Shown: positions 48,114 through 57,531, counted from the stretch's first letter. The stretch: 64,000 nucleotides of DNA from Williamsia sterculiae (GCF_900156495.1 NZ_FTNT01000004.1:1-64000); one strand, 5' to 3'. Translations and numbers: made by a program. Notes: a model not told the origin generated them from the letters alone.

Positions 48114-48542
48114 CCGGCTCGCCCTGACCCGCCGAACGGCCCCTGCCGCACGGGCACGCGCGCGGAGGAGTCGGCCGATCCCTGCGGGCATGCCGTTGCG
48201 TAACACCACCTGTTTGCGCAGATGGTCCTCGATGTGCCAGACCGCCGCGCTGCCCGCGGGAAAGAAGGCGGTGTCGCCCGCACGCAGCGTGAACGAGCGG
48301 TCGTCGTCGGTCACCTCGACCGCACCGGAGAGCACGTGCACCACCTCATCGCAGCCGAACTCCCAACGAAACGTGCCCGCCGAGCACTCCCAGACCACCA
48401 AGGACAACTGGCTGTCGGCCGAGTTCGACCAGGCCGCGCACCTGGCGACAGGGTCACCCGCGATGATCCATTCCGGCTGGATCGGCGAATCCGCCATCAC
48501 CAGCTCCGACGGTCGATGCACGATACGTGAGTTTCCCAGCAC
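47973..48542 (-). CDS. Cupin-domain protein with antisense 3' extension
   Basis: A 189-residue frame. Residues 1-115 form one small cupin (EFGCDEVVHVLSGAVEVTDD, RAGDTAFFPAGSAAVWHIED), of the kind linked to EutQ or ureidoglycine-type cupins. The last ~70 residues are arginine-rich, and the final 141 bases lie antisense to the end of the aminotransferase gene, so the original stop has probably been lost. The GTG at 48542 has GGGAG in front. The metal-binding histidines are only partly kept (one clear H in VVHVLSG), so the metal may be absent. The role may be linked to the kinase/phospho-lyase cluster. Confidence 0.7.
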   Translation of the reverse strand: MLGNSRIVHRPSELVMADSPIQPEWIIAGDPVARCAAWSNSADSQLSLVVWECSAGTFRWEFGCDEVVHVLSGAVEVTDDDRSFTLRAGDTAFFPAGSAAVWHIEDHLRKQVVLRNGMPAGIGRLLRARARAAGAVRRVRASRSTDVRARVGEFGAEPVHIGQREHQRRTDLQDVAVAAADRDEHLAVS

Positions 48543-48647
48543 TCTCCCAGCCCCCTGTCAGTCGGTGTTGACCTGAGTGTCGCCCAAACCCGACAAAACG
48601 TTTCTCCGTGTCGATCATCCGGGTGATCGTGGGGCAAGCTGTCGACC

Positions 48648-49577
48648 ATGGACCTTCGAATTTTCGTCGAACCGCAGCAGGGCGCCACCTACGACGACCA
48701 GTTGGCGGTGGCCAGAACAACCGAGCGTGCCGGCTTCAGCGGATTCTTCCGCTCAGACCACTTCTTGGCGATGGGCCGTGACGGTGCGCCGGGTCCCACC
48801 GACTCGTGGGTCACGTTGGCCGGTATCGCCAGGGAGACCGAACGGGTGCGACTGGGCACCCTGGTCACCTCCGCGACCTTCCGGTTACCGGGGCCACTGG
48901 CCATCGCGGTGGCTGAAGTCGACCAGATGTCCGGCGGCCGCGTCGAGTTCGGCTACGGGGCCGGCTGGTTCGCCGACGAGCACACGGCCTACGGGATCCC
49001 GTTCGCCGACACCACCGAGCGGTTCGGCAGGTTCGAGGAGTCGTTGGAGATCATCGCGGGACTCTGGGAGACCCCGCTCGGTGAGACGTACTCGTTCCGC
49101 GGACGGCACTTCACCGTCACCGATTCCCCCGCTTTGCCCAAGCCGGCACAGTCCCCGCGCCCACCGATCATCCTCGGCGGCGCCGGCAAGCGTCGAGGGG
49201 CCGCGTTGGCGGCGCGTTTCGCCGACGAGTTCAACGTGGCGTTCTCCTCCGTCGACGAGACCCGGGCGGTGTTCGCACGGGTGGACGCCGCGATCGGTCA
49301 GGCAGGACGGGATCCGGGGTCGCTGGTCCGCTCGGCGGCGCAGGTGGTGTGCGCCGGACCCGACGAGGCATCCGTCGCACGTCGGGCCGATGCGATCGGA
49401 CGCAGGGTCGACGAACTGCGCGACAACGGCTTGACCGGATCGGCTGCCGAGATCGTCGACAAGATCGGACGCTACGCCGAGACCGGCGCAACCCGCCTGT
49501 ACCTGCAGGTCCTGGACATGATCGACCTCGACCACATCGAATTCATCGCCTCGGAAGTGATCCCACAACTCGGGTGA
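48648..49577 (+). CDS. LLM-class flavin/F420-dependent oxidoreductase
   Basis: A 309-residue luciferase-like TIM-barrel protein, probably F420-dependent. FFRSDHFLAMG, TERVRLGTLVTSATFRLPGP and GRVEFGYGAGWFADEHTAYG are conserved barrel-end segments, and PPIILGGAGKRRG is the phosphate-binding stretch. F420 use fits mycolata. The substrate is unknown. The ATG at 48648 gives the family start MDLRIFVEPQ. The neighbours are unrelated; the gene is monocistronic. Confidence 0.88.
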   Translation: MDLRIFVEPQQGATYDDQLAVARTTERAGFSGFFRSDHFLAMGRDGAPGPTDSWVTLAGIARETERVRLGTLVTSATFRLPGPLAIAVAEVDQMSGGRVEFGYGAGWFADEHTAYGIPFADTTERFGRFEESLEIIAGLWETPLGETYSFRGRHFTVTDSPALPKPAQSPRPPIILGGAGKRRGAALAARFADEFNVAFSSVDETRAVFARVDAAIGQAGRDPGSLVRSAAQVVCAGPDEASVARRADAIGRRVDELRDNGLTGSAAEIVDKIGRYAETGATRLYLQVLDMIDLDHIEFIASEVIPQLG

Positions 49578-49601
49578 CCCCACAACTGGGGTGACGGCCA
49601 C

Positions 49602-50423
49602 TCACCGTCGGCCCGCCAGCAGGGTCGGCGGAGACGGTGCCGTGGTCGACGGCACCCGCCCGGCTTCGATCAACACGTCGACCGCCGAGGTCAGGTCGGT
49701 GGACCATCCGAGCTCCTGCAGCCGCCCGACCACATCACCGGTGTCCTGCCAGAGCGCGCGCACCTCGGCGAAGGGGCCACTCGGGTCCGCGCTCATCCCT
49801 CCACCGCCGCGCACCGTCGCGCCGATACGCGACCCGGGTGCCGACAATGCGGTCACGGCGGTGAGAACCTCGGCGACCACCTGCGCGCCCAGGTAGACCA
49901 GCAGCCCCTCGGCCAGCCATACCGTCGGCGCGTGAGGGTCGAAACCGCTGTCGCGCAACACGGTCGGCCAATCCTCGGTCAGATCGGCGACGACGGTCGT
50001 CCGGTGACCCCGGGGTTCGACCTCCGATGTTGCGATGGTCCGCTGTCGGTACTCGATCACCTGAGGGCGGTCGAGTTCGAACCACCGGAGTGTGGTGTCC
50101 CCGAGCCGGAACGGCCGCGCGTCGAGACCGACGCCGAGGAGGACGAACTGGCTGATCCCCTCGTCGGCGGCGTGCTCGCACAGTCGGTCGAGAAAGACGG
50201 TGCGCGCCACGATCCACAGGTACATCCGCAGCATCGCGCGCGCGTCGTCGTCGTTCCGCACCCGCGGGCCGTCGGGACCGGCGTCGCGCGGCGCATCCCA
50301 ATCGGGCACGAACAGCGGCGCCAGCGGGTCGGATATCAGACCGTCGGGAACCGCCGACTCGATGGCGCGCACGCGCGCGACACCGACGGCGGTCATCCCC
50401 ACGGCGTCGAGCGCATCGGTCAT
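49602..50423 (-). CDS. Class I SAM-dependent methyltransferase, leucine carboxymethyltransferase-like (TIGR00027 type)
   Basis: A 273-residue member of the large mycolata family of putative SAM-dependent O-methyltransferases. FVLLGVGLDARPFRLGD is the SAM loop, RWFELDRPQVIEYRQ the acidic motif, and TVWLAEGLLVYLGAQVVAEV the family signature. An N-terminal DPLAPLFVPDWDAP is also typical. Substrates are not established. The ATG at 50423 is preferred to an extension to 50465. It is divergent from the DUF1295 gene, 87 bases away. Confidence 0.88.
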   Translation of the reverse strand: MTDALDAVGMTAVGVARVRAIESAVPDGLISDPLAPLFVPDWDAPRDAGPDGPRVRNDDDARAMLRMYLWIVARTVFLDRLCEHAADEGISQFVLLGVGLDARPFRLGDTTLRWFELDRPQVIEYRQRTIATSEVEPRGHRTTVVADLTEDWPTVLRDSGFDPHAPTVWLAEGLLVYLGAQVVAEVLTAVTALSAPGSRIGATVRGGGGMSADPSGPFAEVRALWQDTGDVVGRLQELGWSTDLTSAVDVLIEAGRVPSTTAPSPPTLLAGRR

Positions 50424-50510
50424 GTCGGACTCCGGTGATCGGCGGTGGACGAGCGGCTTCACCATTCTGCCTCGCGGCCGTCGCCGCCAGCGATCCGTAC
50501 GCTCGATGGT

Positions 50511-51344
50511 GTGCCCCTGCTGCCGCGCAAGAGAACGACCGACACGTCCGCCCTCGACATCCCGAATCTGCGCCGGGTGGTCGCGGCGTCGGCTGCGGTG
50601 ACCGCCGTCGCACAGGCCGTCACCGCCGCCTTCGCGGTCCGCGACACCCGTCGCGACTACGCCGACGCGGTCTGGGGGCCCGGCCTGGCCGGCATCGCCG
50701 TGGCCTCGGCGGTGGTCGGTGACGGTGACCGCACACGGCGGTGGACCCTGGCCACCATCACCTCGGTGTGGGCTGGTCGACTGGCCAATCTAATGATCCC
50801 GCGTATCGCGGGCAGTGAGAAGGAGGACCCTCGCTACACCGAGTACCTCGAGGGGGCCTCCACCCCGACCGTGCTGGCGAAGGTGTTCGGCACCCAGGCG
50901 TTGGCCCAGTTGGTGGTCTCGGCACCGATTCAGATCGCGGCGGCCAGCGCGTTGCCCGCGGGTCGTCGGCGCTGGCTGTTCCCGCTCGGTGCAGCGGTGA
51001 TGGTGGCGGGCACCGTCATCGAGGCAACCGCGGACCGGCAGAAAGACGCGTACAAGAAGCGCGACGACCCCGACAAACCCGCCGTACTCGACACCGGGTT
51101 GTGGGGCTGGTCGCGTCACCCGAACTACTTCGGCGACTCGCTGATGTGGGACGGCGTCTGGGTGGCCGCCGCCACCTCGACACCCGGACTCGCGACATTC
51201 CCGGCGCCGGCCGCGATGAGTTACTTCCTCATCTATGCCACCGGTGCCACGCGCACCGAGAAACGCATGCAGGAGCGTCCTGCCTACCGCGACTATCAGC
51301 GGCGGGTGGCGTTCTTCTTCCCCAGGCCACCGTCCGACGGCTGA
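50511..51344 (+). CDS. DUF1295/steroid 5-alpha-reductase-like membrane protein
   Basis: A 277-residue protein with about six membrane helices. LWGWSRHPNYFGDSLMWDGV, TRTEKRMQERPAYRDYQ and FFFPRPP at the C-terminus mark the DUF1295 family, which shares the C-terminal NADPH-binding fold of steroid 5-alpha reductases and isoprenylcysteine methyltransferases. The substrate is unknown. The start at GTG 50511 (VPLLPRKRTTDTSALDIPN) is preferred to the upstream frame. Its 3' end overlaps the convergent acyltransferase by 49 bases. Confidence 0.85.
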   Translation: MPLLPRKRTTDTSALDIPNLRRVVAASAAVTAVAQAVTAAFAVRDTRRDYADAVWGPGLAGIAVASAVVGDGDRTRRWTLATITSVWAGRLANLMIPRIAGSEKEDPRYTEYLEGASTPTVLAKVFGTQALAQLVVSAPIQIAAASALPAGRRRWLFPLGAAVMVAGTVIEATADRQKDAYKKRDDPDKPAVLDTGLWGWSRHPNYFGDSLMWDGVWVAAATSTPGLATFPAPAAMSYFLIYATGATRTEKRMQERPAYRDYQRRVAFFFPRPPSDG

Positions 51345-52867
51345 GCGTCCACCTCCGCCACCGATGACCCGGTGCGGTGACGGGCGGCGTCCCACTGTCG
51401 CGCAGCCACCAATGCGGCCGAGGCGATCATCAGCAGCCCGCTGATGGCGGTCACGTCGCCTGCGAGGATGCCGAAACCGGCGCGCAACACGAGCCCGACG
51501 ACGACCGCGGCGACACCATAGGCGGCCCACCGCACCGCCTGTTGGTCCTTCCACGAGACCATGGCCCGACCGGTGGTCATCAGGCTGAGCGGGCTGTGAC
51601 GCAGCGCCTCGACGATGAGGACGGTCAGCACTACGGTGCCGACGAAGCTCCACAGCGACACCCACCACGTCGGGTCGCCGTCGCTCGCGGCATCCACCAC
51701 CAGCGGCCGCAGTTCACCCAGGGCCAGCGCATGCGCGAGGTAGATGCCGAACGATCGGTCCGCCGCGGTCTTGAGCAGCTTGTCGGCCAGTGAACCGGGG
51801 CGACGACGCTCCCGCCACACCGAACCGATCCCGTACAGCCCCGCGATGATCGCGATGTAGCCGAAGGCGTTGTGCGGCATGAAGACGTTGGTGGCGCGGA
51901 ACAGGTCCTCGCCCTCATGCACCTTGTAGGCGTAGTAGACCAAGGTGGCCGCGATGACCGCCACGCCCCCGCCGAAGATGGCCGCACGCCACCGCACGCT
52001 CGCAGCATGGAAGGCGTCGAAGTGCAGCGCCGCGATACAACCGGCCAACACGTAGAACTGGTACGGGAACAACGTGATCACCACATGCGACCAGACGACG
52101 CCGGGGAATCCGTCGGCGAGGAAACCGGTCTGCGGACGCACCATCAGGTACAGCACCATCATGTGCAGGGCGAAACTTACCGCGAGCAGGTAGCGGTGGT
52201 AACCCCAGGTCCGTTTGAGCACCCAGAGCACCAACGGGAACACCAGATAGATCTGCATGCTGACGAAGAGGAAGTACAGGTGGTACATCGCGTTGCCGGT
52301 GACCAGGTCGTAGGCCATGCTCTTCAACGACAACAGCACGTGGTCGACGTTGTCGAAGGCCCCCTTCACCGCGTCGGAACCGCCTGCGCGATACCGGTTG
52401 TAGACCCAGTAGAACAGCGACCAGGTGACGTAGGGGATGCCGATGAGCTTGAAGCGCCGTCGCCAGAAGACGACCGGCTTCAACTCACGGCTGCGGTACT
52501 GGTACCCCAGGACGAACCCGGTGAGGAAGAAGAAGCCGAAACGCGAGTATCGCGTCAGCGTCTCGAACGCCCCGGAGATGGCGTCGTTGGGTGCGGCGAT
52601 GCCCATGATGACGTGGTCGAGGATGACCGACCCGAAGGTGATCAACCGGAAGAGGTCGAGTTGGTACAGGTGCTTGTCGCGTTTGCGCGGCACCGCGACG
52701 GGGCCGCCCGTGACCTCGGGAGCGACCACCTTCGCCGATGCCGCCATCTCGGGTGCGCCGTCGGGCTGCGCCCCCTCGACCGGCCTGTCCGCCGTATCGG
52801 ACGGGGTCGGGCTGGGGTCCTCCTGTCGGGCCGGGATTCGCAACCTCGTCAACTCCGTTCGCGCCAT
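51296..52867 (-). CDS. Acyltransferase-3 family membrane protein
   Basis: A 523-residue integral membrane acyltransferase. About 70 mostly polar N-terminal residues precede ten or more helices. The family motif QLDLFRLITFGSVILDHVIM holds the catalytic-region DH; FFLTGFVLGYQYRSR, WRRRFKLIGIPYVTWSLFYW and MYHLYFLFVSMQIYLVFPL follow. It moves acyl groups to sugars or peptidoglycan at the membrane. The ATG at 52867 is chosen; an extension to 52960 exists. A secreted SGNH hydrolase is divergent 143 bases away, the two partners that are fused in OafA-like proteins. Confidence 0.87.
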   Translation of the reverse strand: MARTELTRLRIPARQEDPSPTPSDTADRPVEGAQPDGAPEMAASAKVVAPEVTGGPVAVPRKRDKHLYQLDLFRLITFGSVILDHVIMGIAAPNDAISGAFETLTRYSRFGFFFLTGFVLGYQYRSRELKPVVFWRRRFKLIGIPYVTWSLFYWVYNRYRAGGSDAVKGAFDNVDHVLLSLKSMAYDLVTGNAMYHLYFLFVSMQIYLVFPLVLWVLKRTWGYHRYLLAVSFALHMMVLYLMVRPQTGFLADGFPGVVWSHVVITLFPYQFYVLAGCIAALHFDAFHAASVRWRAAIFGGGVAVIAATLVYYAYKVHEGEDLFRATNVFMPHNAFGYIAIIAGLYGIGSVWRERRRPGSLADKLLKTAADRSFGIYLAHALALGELRPLVVDAASDGDPTWWVSLWSFVGTVVLTVLIVEALRHSPLSLMTTGRAMVSWKDQQAVRWAAYGVAAVVVGLVLRAGFGILAGDVTAISGLLMIASAALVAARQWDAARHRTGSSVAEVDAQPSDGGLGKKNATRR

Positions 52868-53010
52868 ACCTGCGCGTCGACGGGTCCGTGTGGCCAGTCG
52901 ACGCGGTTCATCGTCCGGCCTCCGGCGGCCGCGTGTCGTCCCCTGGGACTGTATCCCCACATGTCACGACGTCGGTGTAGCCGTGCCACTATGTACAGCA
53001 CATTGTCAGA

Positions 53011-53988
53011 TTGCCCCTGCGTCGGGGCCGACGGAGTCGAAGGGTCCCAGCTCTGAGTCACGGCCTCACGCGGCGACCATTCGTGGCCTCCGCCATCGCA
53101 GTGGCGCTCGTCGTCGCACTGGTCGTGGTCCTGGCCTACCCGCACTCGGTCGCACCCGTGGACACGGCCGACGTCGCCCACGACGAGAGCGTGCTCGACG
53201 TGGTGAAACCCCTGCACTACGTGGCCCTGGGGAGCTCCTACGCGGCCGGCGCCGACACCGCCGACGTGGTCGACCTGCGCTGCCTACGAACCGGTGACAA
53301 TTACCCGCATCTCCTCGCGCGGGCGTTGGGGTTGTCGTTGACCGACGTCACCTGCTCCGGTTCGACGATCGCCGACATCCTCAATCGGTCCCACCACCGG
53401 CACGCGCTGCCGCCGCAGATCGACGCCGTCACGGCGACCACCGATGTGGTGACCATCACCACCGGCGGCAACGACGTCGGCTACATCGGACGCCTCACCG
53501 GGATCAGCTGCGCCAACCGGGTCACCTCGTCCGACACGGTGGACGGTCTACAGTGCGCCGTCGGGCACCCCCGGAGACCGCCGGCGGCCGAGGAGTACGA
53601 GCTGTTGCGTGAACGCCTGGTGGACGTGGTGGACGCGGTGCGTGCCCGGGCGCCGCGAGCTCTGGTCGTCTTCGTCGACTACCCGCCGGTGCTGGACGCC
53701 AACGGTGACCTCTGTCCCGCCGTTCCGCTGACCCCGGATGAAGCGTTCTCGACGGTCCGCACCTACGACGGCCTGACCTTCGCCACCCGATCCGCGGCCG
53801 CCACCAGCGGCTCGCTGCTGGTCGACGTGGCCGGCCCCGGCACCGAGCACACCGCCTGTTCGCCGTCACCGTGGGTCAACGGGTACCGGCTGCCCGTTCC
53901 GTACCACCCGAATCTCGAGGGCCGGGACGCGATGGCCGCGTTGACCCGTGACGCGATCGGTGCCGCCGGCCTGTTGCAGCGCCGGTGA
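53011..53988 (+). CDS. Exported SGNH/GDSL hydrolase
   Basis: A 325-residue protein. A basic N-terminus and hydrophobic segment (ASAIAVALVVALVVVLAYP, about residues 28-46) target it to the membrane or outside. GDSL block I is ALGSSYAAGADT with the nucleophilic Ser, block III is TTGGNDVGYIG, and block V is PVPYHPNLEGRDAMA with the catalytic His. Cys pairs suggest disulfides outside the cell. It should cleave acyl esters. The TTG at 53011 puts basic residues before the helix; no ATG is near, and GTG 53083 would remove them. Its position opposite the acyltransferase suggests esterase/acyltransferase balance on a glycan. Confidence 0.83.
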   Translation: MPLRRGRRSRRVPALSHGLTRRPFVASAIAVALVVALVVVLAYPHSVAPVDTADVAHDESVLDVVKPLHYVALGSSYAAGADTADVVDLRCLRTGDNYPHLLARALGLSLTDVTCSGSTIADILNRSHHRHALPPQIDAVTATTDVVTITTGGNDVGYIGRLTGISCANRVTSSDTVDGLQCAVGHPRRPPAAEEYELLRERLVDVVDAVRARAPRALVVFVDYPPVLDANGDLCPAVPLTPDEAFSTVRTYDGLTFATRSAAATSGSLLVDVAGPGTEHTACSPSPWVNGYRLPVPYHPNLEGRDAMAALTRDAIGAAGLLQRR

Positions 53989-54011
53989 CACCGATCGCGG
54001 ACGGACCGAGG

Positions 54012-55571
54012 TCAGGCGTTCACCCCGTCGCTCGACCTGTCCGGTGCGTCGGGCGCGGTCTGCGGCGATGCTCCGGCGAAGTCCTTGGCCCGGATGAGCA
54101 GCAGGGCGCAGGCGCCGCCGACCACCGCCACCACCCCGCTCGCGACGAGCAACTCGTTCATCGCATCGGCGAATGCGCTGTGCACGGCCGCTCCGACCGT
54201 GCCGCGTTGCGCGGCGGGTAGCCCGGAGATCGCCGCGTCGAGGCGACCGTTGTGGGCGGCCACGGCGAGTTCCTCGGCGCGCGGACCGGTACCGGGGACG
54301 CCCGACAGCCGGTCGCGCAGCGAGTCGGTCAGCTTCGCGGTGAACAACGAGCCGTACAGTGCGATCCCGACTGCTATGCCCACCTGTCGGAAGGTGTTGT
54401 TGATGCCCGAGGCCATACCCGCACGGTGGACCTCGACCACGCCCACCGCGGTGGACGCCAGCGGTGGGTTGACCAGTCCGCTACCGATTCCGGCGACGAG
54501 GAGGCCGGGGACGAGGTGGGTCCACGACGAACCACCGTCGAGGCCCGTCATGACGAGCAGACCGACACCGACGATCAGCAGCCCGGGGCCGATGAGCCAC
54601 CGGACGGGGACATGTGCGGAGACGCGGCCCGACACCGTGGCCACCACCATCGTGCATCCGGACATCAGCAACAACCGCAGACCCGTCTCCAGCGCGGAAT
54701 ACCCGAGGTCGTCCTGCAGGTAGATCACCAGGTACAGCAACATCGCGAACAACGACCCGTTCATGGTGAACGCCGCGATCGACCCACCCAAGAAGGTGGG
54801 GATGCGCAGGAGCTGGAGGTCGAACATGGGCTGGGCACTGCGCAATTCGATGAGCACGAAAGCGGCCAGCAGCACGACCGCGACGACGAATGAGACGACG
54901 ACGGTGTCGTCGGTCCAGGTGGACTCACTGGCCTCGATGAGCCCGTATACCAGCGCGAGCAGCCCACCGGTGAAGGTGACGATGCCCGGTAGATCCACTC
55001 GGCGCGGATGCGGCGACCGGGTCTCGTCGACCCGGAACCACGCGATGACGATGGCGATCACACCCACCGGCAGATTCACCAGGAAGATTCCCCGCCAACT
55101 GATCCCGGTGGTGATCAGACCACCCAGGATGGGTCCGAGCGCCGTCGAGATGCCGGTGATCGCGCCCCAGGCACCGAAGGCGACCCCCCGCTCACGGCCG
55201 TGAAAGGTGCTGGCCAACAACGCCAACGACGTGGCGAACAGCATCGCACCCCCGACACCCTGTACCGCCCGGGAGGCGATCAACATGGGCGCGTTCTGCG
55301 CGACACCGCACAGCAACGAGCCCACCGTGAAAACCACCAGCCCGGCGAGGAACACCGCACGCCTGCCGAACCGGTCGGAGATCGACCCGGAGGTGAGTAG
55401 CAAGGATGCGAGGGCGAGTGCGTAGGCGTCGGTGACCCACTGCAGGTCACCGAAACTCGCCCCCAACGAGTGCTGGATGTCGGGAAGGGCGACGACCACG
55501 ATCGTCACGTCGAGCAACAGCATGAAGGTGGCCGCACAAACGACCACCAGGGTCCACCATTTTCGTTTCAT
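54012..55571 (-). CDS. MFS drug exporter, DHA2 (14-helix) type
   Basis: A 519-residue proton-driven exporter with about 14 helices. The motif MLLLDVTIVVVALPDIQHSL in helix 1, GSISDRFGRRAVFLAG between helices 2 and 3, and GPILGGLITTGISWRGIFLV (motif C-like) are diagnostic for the EmrB/QacA subfamily. The ATG at 55571 gives the family N-terminus MKRKWWTLVVVC; an ATG at 55610 is also in frame. It is divergent from an Lrp-type regulator 67 bases away, its likely controller. Cargo is unknown. Confidence 0.92.
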   Translation of the reverse strand: MKRKWWTLVVVCAATFMLLLDVTIVVVALPDIQHSLGASFGDLQWVTDAYALALASLLLTSGSISDRFGRRAVFLAGLVVFTVGSLLCGVAQNAPMLIASRAVQGVGGAMLFATSLALLASTFHGRERGVAFGAWGAITGISTALGPILGGLITTGISWRGIFLVNLPVGVIAIVIAWFRVDETRSPHPRRVDLPGIVTFTGGLLALVYGLIEASESTWTDDTVVVSFVVAVVLLAAFVLIELRSAQPMFDLQLLRIPTFLGGSIAAFTMNGSLFAMLLYLVIYLQDDLGYSALETGLRLLLMSGCTMVVATVSGRVSAHVPVRWLIGPGLLIVGVGLLVMTGLDGGSSWTHLVPGLLVAGIGSGLVNPPLASTAVGVVEVHRAGMASGINNTFRQVGIAVGIALYGSLFTAKLTDSLRDRLSGVPGTGPRAEELAVAAHNGRLDAAISGLPAAQRGTVGAAVHSAFADAMNELLVASGVVAVVGGACALLLIRAKDFAGASPQTAPDAPDRSSDGVNA

Positions 55572-55638
55572 GGGTTCGAGGGTCGTCCAGGGGCCACGGC
55601 GATGGCGCATCAATCCGCACCAGACGTAGAATTCCGCC

Positions 55639-56676
55639 ATGATGAGCGGCCTGTCGTTCGACACCTCCATTTTCGATCTGGTGGACGCTCAGATCATGCG
55701 CTGCATCCAGTTGTATCCCCGGGTGCCGTTCAGCCAGGTGGGCGAGATGCTCGGTGTCGCCGAACAGACGGTGGCCCGCCGGTACCGGCGGTTGCGTCGC
55801 GACGGGCTCATCCGGGTGACGTTGGCGGTGGATCCGAGCGCGATGGGTGAGACGGTCTGGTTGGCCCGCATCCGCTGTCGCCCGGAGGCGTCGCAGGGTA
55901 TCGCGACGGCGCTAGCCAAACGCGACGACGTGTCGTGGGTGACGATCAACTCGGCCGGTTGGGAGGTGGACTTCAGCCTGCGGTCGACCAGCGCCGCGTA
56001 CGCCGACGAGTTGCTGACCCGCATGCTGCCCAAGACCGCGCAGGTACTCGACGTCACCGTGGTCGCCTTCATCCACGTGTTCATCGGCGGTGCGGCCACC
56101 GACTGGCCGGGCCTCGTCGATGTGATCCCAGCCGACGCCGCGGGGGCGTTGGCGGACTCCGCGCGGCGCGATGTGGGCCGCGGTCCGGACGGCGTGCCTG
56201 CCATATCGCGGGACGACCGACTGCTCATCGAGCAGTTGCAGATGGACGGTCGCACGTCGATATCGATGCTGTCGCGAATCACCGGCTCCCCACCCGGGAA
56301 GATCGGCCGCCGACTGTCGGCGCTGCTGGCGTCGGGGGTCGTCTACTTCGACGTCGATTTCGCGCCGGCCGCGACCGGGCAGTGGTCGTCGGCACTGTGG
56401 TTGACCGTCGAAGCGCAGCAGTTGGCGGCCGTCGGCTCCGCGTTGGCGGCCGAACCGGGCATCCCCTTCGCCGCCGCCATCACCGGCGCAGCCAACGTGA
56501 CCGCCACCATCATCACTCCGGACCTGTCGTCGCTGTACACCTTCGTCACCGAGCGACTGGCCGACCTCGACGGGATCACCGGCTACGAGATCTCACCGCG
56601 GACGCGACTGGTGAAGCAGTCCGGTGCACTGGTCGACGGTGACCGCCTGGCACCACCGGTGCTGCGGCCGTCGTGA
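55639..56676 (+). CDS. Lrp/AsnC-family regulator with duplicated HTH
   Basis: A 345-residue regulator, twice the length of Lrp. Two halves each have an AsnC-type helix-turn-helix (VPFSQVGEMLGVAEQTVARR near residue 30; RTSISMLSRITGSPPGKIGR near 210) and a RAM-like effector domain. Such tandem AsnC proteins occur in actinobacteria. The divergent DHA2 exporter, 67 bases away, is the probable target. ATG 55639 or the adjacent ATG 55642 begins the protein. Confidence 0.85.
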   Translation: MMSGLSFDTSIFDLVDAQIMRCIQLYPRVPFSQVGEMLGVAEQTVARRYRRLRRDGLIRVTLAVDPSAMGETVWLARIRCRPEASQGIATALAKRDDVSWVTINSAGWEVDFSLRSTSAAYADELLTRMLPKTAQVLDVTVVAFIHVFIGGAATDWPGLVDVIPADAAGALADSARRDVGRGPDGVPAISRDDRLLIEQLQMDGRTSISMLSRITGSPPGKIGRRLSALLASGVVYFDVDFAPAATGQWSSALWLTVEAQQLAAVGSALAAEPGIPFAAAITGAANVTATIITPDLSSLYTFVTERLADLDGITGYEISPRTRLVKQSGALVDGDRLAPPVLRPS

Positions 56677-56742
56677 CGATCGCCGAGGCGGATGACGAAC
56701 GTTCGACGCGAATCAAAGATGCTCAGCCCGTACGATGAGCGC

Positions 56743-57456
56743 ATGTTGAAGCGATCACTGGTCACCATCATGTGCGGCGTCGTCGCCGCCCTCGGCCTCT
56801 CCGTGACGACGATGACAGCGCAGGCCTCCGCGGCCACCTGCGCCGACATCGAAGTCGTGTTCGCGCGCGGGACCGTCGAGCCGGGGGCGCCGATCGGTCT
56901 CACCGGGAGTTCGTTCGTCGAAGCACTGCGTGCGCAGGCGCGTGGCAAGTCGGTGAACGCTTACGGGGTCAACTACCCCGCCAGCGGTGGTTTCTCCGAC
57001 CGCGTGCGCTTCGTCAGGAGCGTGGTCGACGGAGTGAAGGACACCCAGAAGCGTCTGCAGTACCTGACCACGCGGTGTGCGGGGTCCAAGATCGTGGTCG
57101 GTGGTTACTCGCAGGGCGCCGCGGTCACCCAATACGCGTTGGCACCGGGAATCGTGCTCCAGCCGGAGTACGCGCGGTACCGCAGCGAGATCCCAGCTCC
57201 GCTACCGAGTGACGTGGTGCGCAAGCTGTCGTCGGTGGTGCTGTTCGCGCCGCCGTCGAACAACTTCGTCCGCGGCGTCGGTGCTCCCGCGGTGGAGCCC
57301 AACCCGCTGGTCGCAGGCAAGACGCTGCGCTACTGCATCCCGGGTGACATCGTCTGCAACGGTGCGCCGCCTGCCACCCCGAACGGCCTGCACGTGCTGT
57401 ACGCGGTGAACGGCAACACCGTGGACGCGGCGGCGAAGGTGCTCGCCCGCCGTTAG
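56743..57456 (+). CDS. Secreted cutinase family protein
   Basis: A 237-residue esterase. The signal peptide LVTIMCGVVAALGLSVTTMT is cut near AQASA-ATC. The catalytic serine is in GGYSQGAAV (about residue 122), the Asp in CIPGDIVCNG (about 201) and the His in NGLHVLYAV (about 216). Cys pairs match the cutinase fold. It hydrolyses cutin, triacylglycerol or polyester-type esters outside the cell. ATG 56743 places the signal peptide at the start; an in-frame extension was not used. A bidirectional hairpin follows. Confidence 0.92.
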   Translation: MLKRSLVTIMCGVVAALGLSVTTMTAQASAATCADIEVVFARGTVEPGAPIGLTGSSFVEALRAQARGKSVNAYGVNYPASGGFSDRVRFVRSVVDGVKDTQKRLQYLTTRCAGSKIVVGGYSQGAAVTQYALAPGIVLQPEYARYRSEIPAPLPSDVVRKLSSVVLFAPPSNNFVRGVGAPAVEPNPLVAGKTLRYCIPGDIVCNGAPPATPNGLHVLYAVNGNTVDAAAKVLARR

Positions 57457-57480
57457 GTCCGTTCCCCGATCCGACACCCT

Positions 57481-57512
57481 GAGCCCCGGCCACCGATTGG
57501 TGGCCGGGGCTC
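57481..57512. terminator. Bidirectional terminator hairpin
   Basis: GAGCCCCGGCCACC is repeated exactly in inverse around a four-base GATT loop. It sits between the convergent cutinase and LysR genes, 24 and 19 bases from their stops. This is a perfect 14-base stem. Confidence 0.85.
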
Positions 57513-57531
57513 GGTGTATCTCAGAGGCTCG

